Shown here in pieces: positions 56,738 through 64,000 of a stretch of 64,000 nt of DNA; within the stretch, counting starts at the first letter, position 1, and every line of letters starts with the position of its first letter. The position numbers and the translations under genes were made by a program. The stretch lies in the NCBI GenBank assembly GCA_030407005.1, contig JAUDYN010000014.1:186001-250000 (forward strand), read 5' to 3'. This stretch comes from Desarmillaria ectypa. Lineage: Eukaryota; Basidiomycota; Agaricomycetes; Agaricales; Physalacriaceae. The notes below the pieces were generated by a model. The model saw only the letters and a list, made by a program, of their open reading frames with translations. It was not told where the DNA came from and did no database searches.

Positions 56738-56749
56738 CTAATCTTTTGC
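56706..56749 (-). promoter_or_regulatory. Putative gag-pol frameshift signal of element L
   Basis: On minus, GCAAAAGATTAG is followed by a hairpin (56706-56738) with outer arm GGTTGA/TCAACT (G-T closing pair) and inner arm around CAAGGG/CTCTTG. Position and shape match B, C, D and H. Confidence 0.55.
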
Positions 56750-58226
56750 CTCCTCAATTGTGGCTGTAGGTGGCACCACTGCATTAGTGGGCCCTACTGA
56801 CCTAATGTCCCTGAACTCCTTTCTCTTAAGGCAATCTTTTGCCATGTGACCTTTCTCATTGCATCTGAAGCAGTGACCTTCTGCTTTTCATCAGTTGACT
56901 TCCATCAGCTGTCCCAATTGCCTATACATTGTCCATCAGCCCATACCCATATCCTGACTGGGACCAGTGTTGGCCATTGGCTTTGGGGCTGAGGAACTTA
57001 TCACCCCAGCAGTGGCTTTGCCACTGGGTTGATGTTGAGGGGGGTGGGAATCCTTCTTCTGCCCTTCTCATGGTACTCTAATGGTCTGGTCAAAGACTCA
57101 TTTGTGCTGACACTCTTTGTACATGTGCATGATCCACTCCTTCCACTCAGGGTAGATGCAGAGAATATTCATGCTCATGTTGGAAATGAACATGGTATAT
57201 GATGATGGAACCCCAAGGCAGACTGCTCTTACCATTGTGCTGTGGTTGTGTTCATCAGCCCAATGTCCCACTAATTTGGCTTCTTCTTCCAATTTCTGGA
57301 AGTAGTGGGATGCTGGTTGGGTTCCCATATGCAAGTCAAACATGTGTTTTTCATGGACCTCCTTGATTATGAGGTTCCTGAATTGTTGGGATAGCATGTC
57401 AATGAAGTCTTCCCAGGAGAAGTATCAGAAGTGGGCAGCAGTGCTGTCCCAGGTGTTGCTGACCCAGAATTTAGGTCTCTTGTAGACTCACCAGTCCTTG
57501 GTGGCCCCCTCAAAGTGGGAGGTCACAAATAGTACCAGGTGTGATGGCACCTGAAAATAGTGACAAAACACTTCAAAGTAGGTGATACAATCACCTACAA
57601 AGCATTCAATGTTGTTGTGGTCCCCTTTGAATGATTTCAGAGGTTGGATGAGTATGAGTTTGATACTCATATAGGGGGCATCATCAGGGGCATTCCTGAC
57701 AGGATTCAGTATTGGGTCAGGAGGTTCCTTTCTGGAGGGTGGTTGTGGGATTGAGTATCGGTCTAGTCAGGGAGTGGGGTATCCTCTTGGAGGTTCCATT
57801 GGCCTTCCTCAGTCCAGTTCTTTCCCTTTCTCCTTTCAGAGATATTCTGTCATCTCATTCCTGACAGCTTCTTCTTTGGCCAGTTCTTCATATATTTCCT
57901 TGATGCGCTGTTCCTTCTCAGCTAGTGCAGCTTTCATCTGTTGCCAAAGTTCCTCTGTTGTGGTAGACAGAGGTTCTGCAGGGGCAGAAGAACTCACTTC
58001 AGGTTCTTCACCTGCACCTGTGAATAGAGTGCTATCACCCTGATATGGGTGATAGCCAGTTTGTCAGACTCATGTGGGTGGTGAGTCTGGAAGGGGTCAG
58101 GGTATTAAGGTGGGGGTGTCAGGCAGATATTGTGGATAGAATATATTTTGAGGCTAGAATGATTCCAGCCCATTGTAGTAGCCCATAAGACTACTGAAAT
58201 TAGGCTCTGCACTCCACCTACTCTCT
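56738..58226 (-). pseudogene. Element L gag, decayed
   Basis: Minus-strand gag with YYNGLESF near 58165, coiled coil ALAEKEQRIKEIYEELAKEE (58000-57850), capsid-type domain (FVGDCITYFEVF, EGATKDW, 57610-57490), the region KLEEEAKLVGHWADE (57300-57255), and a zinc knuckle CFRCNEKGHMAKDC near 56870-56830. It ends in TAG 56740-56738. The frame is +1 to ORF1. TGA/TAG stops are scattered. Confidence 0.82.
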
Positions 58227-59255
58227 TCAGTTTGCCTCCCTCCTTGCCAGGTCCTGTAGCTCATGTCCCAATGCACACCACTCCTCAATTGTCCTTGGTC
58301 ATAGACCTGGGGCCAAGTCTCCTGCTGTGGGCAGATATAGCTTGCAAAATCTATTTGCCCATATATGAGTGCAGATGTTGGGACCTAGATTGGGACCTCA
58401 TATAGGGTCACCCCTGTTAAGAGCCAACCACTCATCCATTTCTGGATGGATTCAGGGCCAAGGGGTCTGAGCCTCCACATCAGCATGTCATAACTCCCAG
58501 ATAGCAGTCCTGAAGGGGCCAAATAGGCCCCTATCGACATCTGATAGCTTGGGCCACTCAAAATCAGCTCTGTCAATGTCAAATGAGTCATTAGCAGTAT
58601 AGGGAGTGGCCAAGGTTTTGCCATCAGAGGAGTTGTCATCTCAGATTTTGATGATGGGGAGGGAGGAGAAATCCATTCCTCCACTAGGCCAAGAGCCTTG
58701 CTCTTGGGTTTCAACAGCCCAGGGGCCATAGGGATGGGTCCAGAGATGGAGATCTTCCATTCTGGCATGGTTGTAGTGTCCCACCCTTGCATGGGTAGGA
58801 TGGGCAGGCAGGGTGTAGGAGGGAGGAGGGGACTCTCAATGCTGGATTGTAGCCTGTATATTCCACAGGTGTTCTGGCATGGGGGAGGAGGGTCATTCCA
58901 CCTGGTTGTTGGAGCTGTTGGAGGACCCATTACATGCCAGGAACTCCTCAGAGGAATTTGTGAAGTGGGCCCAGAGACAGGAGAGGTTTTCTTGGACTTT
59001 GATGTCCAAACTTGTGGCTGCCACTCTTGCAGCTTCTAGTTGTCAGATGACATGTAGTGGATAGTGGGGAGGGCAAGGGGGAAGTTGGGGTCATTGGTTT
59101 CTTTGTTGGCATAAACATACTCTCAGTTCCTCTTTGTAAGCTAGTATGAAAAGAGTGGTGAATATCACTAGTAGTATCACACCACCAATAGCAGTGCCAA
59201 GAGTTATAGTTTGTTGGTTTTTGCATTCTTCTGGCATATGTTCATGCTTTGTCAT
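58227..59255 (-). pseudogene. Element L ORF1
   Basis: The frame from ATG 59255 (MTKHEHMPEECKNQQ) to TGA 58229-58227 is 343 codons. The hydrophobic helix GGVILLVIFTTLFILAY is followed by KEEL and a Cys/Arg tail. LPIIKI, then TGA and acidic residues, replaces the SUMO-interaction-like motif near 58650. DFEWPKLSDVDRGLFGPF (58575-58520) and MDEWLALNRGDPI (58445-58405) are well kept. A start at the inner ATG (59237, MPEE) would align with C and D. Confidence 0.72.
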
Positions 59256-59282
59256 GTCTAGCAGGGATGAAGCAGTTGGGAA

Positions 59283-59295
59283 ATCTTCCAACTAA
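59283..59295 (-). other. Self-complementary primer binding site of element L
   Basis: ATCTTCCAACTAA on plus, adjoining the LTR, is a perfect 13-nt complement of 59429-59441 (TTAGTTGGAAGAT) in the LTR. The sequence differs from the B/D and C/H versions, yet pairing is kept. Confidence 0.78.
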
Positions 59296-59667
59296 TGTTA
59301 GGACCCAATTATCATGTGATCTTGGGACCAGACACTAATTCCCAGGCTGTCTCATGTTCAGACAATCACTCTGATTGGGATAGTGGTGGAGGTCTTTAGC
59401 AGAGTGGATAATGGTATATATATTAAGTTTAGTTGGAAGATGCAGAACATACATAAAAACTATATTACTTATATACTGAAATATAGTGCATGTGTATGTT
59501 TGTGCATTATCCATGTGTTCAGGTCAGATGATAGAAAGAGGGTTGCTTCCCAGTGGAAAGAGGGTTGTAAAGGATGACAGCATGAGTGAATCGATGGATG
59601 AGTGATGTAGAATGACAAAGGATGATAAGATTCTAGATTAGATAAAGAAAATGGAAAAATCATAACA
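59296..59667 (-). repeat. 5' LTR of element L (372 bp)
   Basis: It starts TGTTAGG and ends CATAACA. About 20 bp longer than the 3' copy because AAAGAGGGTTG is duplicated near 59534-59568. The right flank is GTAAC. Confidence 0.87.
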
Positions 59668-60256
59668 GTAACTTTCTGAACTGATTGCTTTCTGAACTGT
59701 TCTTGCACACAAAGTGACCAGATCACTTAATTCTATTTTAGATGAGTCTGCAACTCAAAGCTCTTAGCCAATATAACCTGTACTATTTGCTTGGTAGTGT
59801 TCTGGAGAGTCAGAAACCTGCTTTTCTGCTAATACAGGCTGTTATTCATACTATTCTACCTCTATCTACATTTTCAATCTTTCCAGATACTATTATTACA
59901 CTTGCTGATGCAACCATGCAGATATAAGCTCATATCTCAACTACTAGATAAACTTGATCATACCCACTTGCTGCAATCTGGCACACTTATACTGTTTCAA
60001 GCCCTTTCTGACCCTGGGGCAGAGTCCTCTGGTCTAATAGATTATATGTATTACCTAAGCAGTGAGCCAACTATTAGTCTCTAAGACTTGGGAGGTTACC
60101 ACTTCCTCTTTTTCTGGCTTCCAGGTTATCTTTACACATATCTTTTTATGGGTACAGTTATAAATATAGTTTGTATATTAGTAAAATTGAATTTTATACA
60201 TATTTTCAGCAGTGGATATCTAGCAAGCATATCATAATTTTGGTGGATTAAACTTT
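59668..60256. other. Unrecognised decayed DNA between L and the solo LTR
   Basis: A broken open stretch encodes MSLQLKALSQYNLYYLLG (from 59742) and, in another frame, LLDKLDHTHLLQSGTLILFQ (to 60084). Neither is recognised. By the flank logic given for elements I and L, this DNA may once have been next to the leader of J. It ends with ACTTT, the target duplication of the solo LTR. Confidence 0.4.
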
Positions 60257-60657
60257 TGTTACAATTTTTCCATTTTTTGCCCTTATCTCATTTGATCTGA
60301 TCTTATTTCCTCTTATCTGATCTCTTATCCATTGATCAACATCTAATACTCATCGATATCCATTGTGGTGCTGCACAATAGCCTCACCATACAAGCACAC
60401 CAAGCACACCATCTCCTTTGTTTCTCACATGGATATCTCACAGTTATGGTCATATATTTAGATCTTCATTTTGGTATATAAGTCACATAGTCTATGCTGT
60501 ATATTCCCCATCTTTCAACTAAAGTTAATCTCTATACCACATACTCTTCACAAAAAGATCAGAAGACCATAGCCATTCCCTAAGGGTGATTGTCCAAACA
60601 CGAGACAGCCTGAAGGATAATGCATGTCTGCAAATCACATGGACCATGGGTCTAACA
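60257..60657 (+). repeat. Solo LTR (401 bp) with target duplication ACTTT
   Basis: It starts TGTTACA, ends TCTAACA, and is flanked on both sides by ACTTT (60252-60256 and 60658-60662). It resembles the LTR of K (GATC/TTATC-rich U3, ATCTTTCAACTAA near 60510-60522). No internal element sequence is attached, so it is the product of LTR-LTR recombination. Confidence 0.92.
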
Positions 60658-60884
60658 ACTTTAGCTTGAAGCTGAGGTTTAGAGTTAATACAGGTGTGTC
60701 TTAAATACTACAAATTTCAATGTCTAACAATAGATAACATAAGTCTATGGTTCAGCAGTTGCATGTAATGTCATCATTATTATGTGGTTTCTGTGTGAAG
60801 CTCTGAGATAATGAGTATGAGTAAAAGATAAAATGAAGAAGAAGAAAAGAGAAAAATAAATAAAACTGTAATAAAACCATAACA
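60658..60884 (-). repeat. Remnant of a minus-strand LTR split by the solo LTR
   Basis: ACTTTAGCTTGAAGCTGAGG resembles the start-site block of minus LTRs (compare 49446-49465), and the stretch ends CCATAACA at 60884 after AAGATAAAAT-like sequence. The part to the left of the solo LTR is too worn to trace. Confidence 0.45.
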
Positions 60885-62147
60885 TAATAGCCCTTCTTCC
60901 TGAAAAATACCCTGTGTGTGCCTCAACATGTCCTTAAAAATTTCAGAAAGAACCATGAGAATCTCTTGTAGCAGCTCTTTCAGTAACTGTGCTAGCTATT
61001 GTGCACTCCATCTCAAGTTTTATCTCTATTAGTCTATAGCTAATATTAAGTGTGGCTCACAAGTAGAATTGAATGTGCAAAACTATTTCAAGATATAGTC
61101 AGAAAGAGTAGTGCCCAGACACTCAACAAGGTTACTGGTTCAAAGGTATTGGTGATACATGAGCTTGAGGTTGATATGTGGTACCATTATGGAGAGTACA
61201 GTCTTCATATCTGCTAGGGTAGGAGCAAACCAGACAATGTTGGGAAAGGTTGCATGGGAAGAATATTTGTGAATGGTGATGGCATCGCAGTCTGAACTAT
61301 TGATGAGTGTTGATTTCGAATGCTGTTGCATCCACTCCTTCGATGTAATGGGTATTTCAGACAGAGTTCCTGGCGCACCAGTTTTATTTGCCCCTCCCTT
61401 CAATTCTTTCTCTGTTATTCAAGTATGCTCGAGATTCAGGGTGATATAGTAGTGTGTCGCATTTCGATGGATACTGATAATTTTTCAACTGCATGACATG
61501 CGAAATCATAATAAGAAGAACACTGACGCTCACTTATATCATCCCACGTCGACCATATTATTGACTACTTTTCAAGACCAAGACAGTACGTTCAAACTAG
61601 ATTTACCGGCATTTTCATGGAGAAATTATATCCGGCTTACAACGCCGTATTCGTCATGTCAATCATTCTGTATAGTCTTTCGTCATTGCATCTGAATTTC
61701 TACGGTTTTTCTAGAACTTCAACTCTGATGTTCGAGTTAAGAAGTTCCCATGCGTACTGCTGCATTGGCCTCGTTGATTGCCAACAAGTCGATATCTAAG
61801 CTGGCACTAATTGCTCCAACCCAACACACCCATTGCCAGGGGACGTAGTCTCTTTGCTAAAGCAGCTACCCAGCGCAATTGAAGCCTAAATGTGCACCGT
61901 TATTCGCCTTGGGAGGTATCTCGGGTGGTCTCGGGCGGTCTGAGGACATGTGACTATTTTTATCGTCGTCTCGATGTGGAGCAGATAAAGCCGTATTTAA
62001 TCTCGTGCTCTATCTATTCGCTTTCAATCTTGGTGCAGTTCCCATATATATCTTCTTTCGTTGATCACTTGCTGATGCAAGCTTTTTATTCAGTGATGCT
62101 GCCTACACCCAACCCAAACGAAAGGATCGGCGCCACTTAATAGACAC
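60885..62147. other. Low-copy intergenic spacer at the edge of the repeat nest
   Basis: About 1.26 kb with more CpG than the decayed elements and no LTR or pol similarity. Short open stretches exist, including the minus ORF at 61140-61403 and a plus ORF at 61498-61695, but nothing is recognised. It should contain the upstream region of the FAD oxidase gene. Confidence 0.6.
61140..61403 (-). CDS. Hypothetical 87-residue ORF, doubtful
   Basis: A minus-strand ORF of 87 codons. It ends in a plausible C-terminal stretch (PHINLKLMYHQYL) and has no low-complexity bias. No family is recognised and no introns or neighbours support it. It could be the last exon of a gene on the minus strand or chance. 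I list it because it lies in non-repeat DNA. Confidence 0.2.
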   Translation of the reverse strand: MKGGANKTGAPGTLSEIPITSKEWMQQHSKSTLINSSDCDAITIHKYSSHATFPNIVWFAPTLADMKTVLSIMVPHINLKLMYHQYL

Positions 62148-62154
62148 TATAAAT
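62148..62154 (+). promoter_or_regulatory. TATA box of the FAD oxidase gene
   Basis: TATAAAT lies 43 nt upstream of the proposed ATG, which gives room for a start site about 30 nt downstream and a very short leader. Confidence 0.5.
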
Positions 62155-62190
62155 GGCAGGGCTCCTACGCACCACTCCCTCCTCACATAT

Positions 62191-64000
62191 ATGCTTTCTA
62201 TTGCACTTGTACTAGGTCTAGCTGGAGCTACATTGGGTCTGAACGCGTGTCGTCTCATCACCAGTAGGGTCTCGCCTGCGACAAGCGTTTACTATCCTGG
62301 TTAGTATCCATTCCCTTCATCGCTCTTCATCTGGCTTACAAACTCCAGGATCCTCCTCATACACAGCAGACAACGAGCACTACACAATTTCAAGCTCGCA
62401 AGCATCGGAATGTAGCGTGGAGCCTGGGTCTGCTGAGGATCTCGGCATCATTGTGCGTGTGTAGCTTCTCTTCTTCGTGCCTGATATTAACACGCGTTAA
62501 TAGCTAGGAATTCTAGGTGAGACGAATACCACCTTTGGGGTGTGTACCCAAGCTACTCTCTTGCAAGGACCCCCGGAATCTTATCCTTATAGGTCAAAGG
62601 CGGTGGACACGCCACGAACCAAGGCTTCTCGTCAACAACAGGCGTTCAGATAGCCATGAAACGCTTCAACGAAGTTACATATGACTCTACGACACACACA
62701 GCGGTGATTGGTGCTGGTAATATCTGGGACGATGTCTACGAGATATTGAATTCTCAAGGTATCAACGTTCTCGGGGGAAGGGTATCAGGGATTGGTGTGG
62801 CTGGCTTCACTCTCGGTGGTGGTATGCACATGGACATTCGTCTCCTGTGATTATTCATCCTCATCATGTGCAAACTTGAAGGGTATTCATGGCTCACCAA
62901 CCAGCACGGCCTCGCTATTGACAACGTAGTTGCATACGAGCTGGTAATGCCAAACGGCACTATCGCTACTGCAACTGAAGGCAGCGATCCAGACCTTTTC
63001 TTTTCATTAAAGGTACGCTGTCTTAGATTAAAAATTTCCTGGAACTTACGTTCTTGTTGAGCAAGGGAGGCTACAACAATTTTGGGATTGTAACTCAGTT
63101 TACCTTGAAGACATTCCCACAAGGCACTGTCTGGGTGCGCGCGATCTCCAGTTTCGCGTTTAGTGACTGAACTGTAGCTTCTACAGGGGGGAAGCGCCAC
63201 ATACAGTGTGGATAATATATCTGCTTTCACAACAGCATTAGCCAAATTTTCATCGGAAGTTAGCGATCCTAAAGCAGCAATAGTCCTGGGCTATGCGTAT
63301 TCTGGCTCTTCCGGTCAGGTAATTTAAGTCATTTCCGGTCGTCCAAAATGTTGATTTATGTTGTTCATAGGTAGTACTCTCCTCTCTGATATTCTACGAT
63401 GACCCTACTCCTCCAAGTGGTATCTTCGATGACATCCTTGCATTACCATCGTTATCTCAGGACATCAAGTCTCGCACGTTTTCTGACCTCATCATTTCTT
63501 TCAAATTTTCGGCTGGTCATGATCGGTATGTCCGGAATTTCTAATACTCGTCTTCCGTGACTAACCTCCCATATCGACTACTAGGGTTGTATCCAACGAT
63601 ATCCCTGTGCTTGACTACTCAGAGTCGACAATCGAAGGCCTCGTTGACGAGATTAACGTGAGGCCAATCTCCTTCCCGTCTATACACGCCAAATCATACT
63701 CATCATTCCGTACTTTCTTAGCACTGGGCCTCCACCCTGTCCACGCATGGAGCCTCCGTAATCTCAATCTCTCTTGAACCTTTCCTTCCTAATATATTCA
63801 GTCATGCTCCCGCTAACTCCTCCGCCTACCCGATCTCGAGAGACCACACTGTCTTTCCTACCAACCTCAACTTTCAATGGGTGGGGGAGAGCGAAGATGA
63901 TATATTTCACGCTGCTGCGAGGGAGACCACGCAGAAGCTCGGCAGTTTGGGCGCGCCGAGGTATCCGAATTACGCCATTGATGGTACTCCGATGAAGGAT
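62191..64000 (+). CDS. Secreted FAD-linked oxidoreductase (berberine-bridge-type), 3' end beyond the window
   Basis: Ten exons give one continuous frame of 439 codons to the window edge: 62191-62299, 62349-62452, 62504-62539, 62593-62821, 62882-63012, 63066-63134, 63187-63318, 63371-63525, 63585-63657, 63722-64000. All introns are GT...AG, 49-64 nt. MLSIALVLGLAGATLG is a likely signal peptide. The FAD-binding (PF01565-type) fold is shown by KGGGHATNQGFSS, whose His (about residue 89) is the expected covalent flavin attachment, and by [24 protein letters not shown] and DLFFSLKGGYNNFGIVTQF. The Cys of bicovalent family members is absent. RYPNYAIDG near the edge looks like the start of the C-terminal BBE segment. 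Substrate unknown. I rejected the upstream ATG at 62153 because its frame stops within the signal region. Confidence 0.85.

Larger units (their letters stand above)
51568..59667 (-). mobile_element. Element L: Ty3/gypsy chromovirus, probably a recombinant
   Basis: It is bounded by minus-strand LTRs at 51568-51920 (353 bp) and 59296-59667 (372 bp). Order on minus: 5' LTR, self-priming site, ORF1, gag, hairpin, pol, polypurine tract, 3' LTR. The flanks do not form a target duplication (CAGAC left, GTAAC right) and the LTRs differ in length, so the two ends probably come from different insertions joined by recombination. Pol shares identical tracts with G. Confidence 0.87.

Noticed and set aside
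1..60884. Classic RIP (CpA-directed) mutation
   Set aside because: LTR differences centre on CpG rather than CpA, and several CpG sites survive in younger copies, so methylation and deamination fit better.
61498..61799. Short plus-strand ORFs in the spacer
   Set aside because: No recognisable domain, no intron pattern and overlapping frames; most likely chance.
62153..62215. Upstream ATG as start of the oxidase gene
   Set aside because: That frame reaches TAG after about 20 codons; the ATG at 62191 gives a signal peptide and joins correctly to exon 2.

Overview
The window looks like basidiomycete (probably Agaricomycete) genomic DNA. The only clear host gene, a FAD-linked oxidoreductase at the right edge, is cut by nine introns of about 49-64 nt. 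Almost everything else (about 1-60,900) is a nest of decayed Ty3/gypsy LTR retrotransposons of the chromodomain (chromovirus) type.

Layout. Element A (+) enters from the left edge and is split by element B (-, 2097-10588, 5-bp target duplication CAAGT). A ends with its 3' LTR at 13502. After about 330 bp of non-element DNA comes element C (+, 13834-22335, target duplication ATAGG), the best-preserved reading frame set. Then follow unrecognised DNA, F (-, 23010-27290) interrupted by G (-, 27291-30917), a 1,360-bp TG...CA repeat, element D (+, 32278-42101) carrying a second, inverted copy of that repeat, the remains of H (-) and I (+), a gag of another Ty3 lineage (J, 47653-49179), the 5' end of K (+), element L (-, 51568-59667), a solo LTR (60257-60657), a low-copy spacer, and the FAD oxidase gene (62191 to beyond the edge).

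How the elements work. The main group shares one plan: LTR with GATA-rich U3; a primer site complementary to the predicted 5' end of its own transcript (self-priming); an extra conserved ORF1 with an N-terminal hydrophobic helix and a SUMO-interaction-like motif; a gag (coiled coil, capsid, CCHC knuckle) in the +1 frame; and a pol in the -1 frame behind a covarying hairpin at the gag stop. Pol runs linker, aspartic protease, reverse transcriptase, RNase H, integrase, chromodomain, then a second chromoshadow-like domain.

None of the copies is intact. Most stops are TGA at former CGA arginine codons, and differences between paired LTRs are transitions mostly at former CpG sites, which suggests methylation-driven decay. 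Flanks that do not match show that ectopic recombination later deleted and inverted parts of the nest. All alignments here were done by eye.
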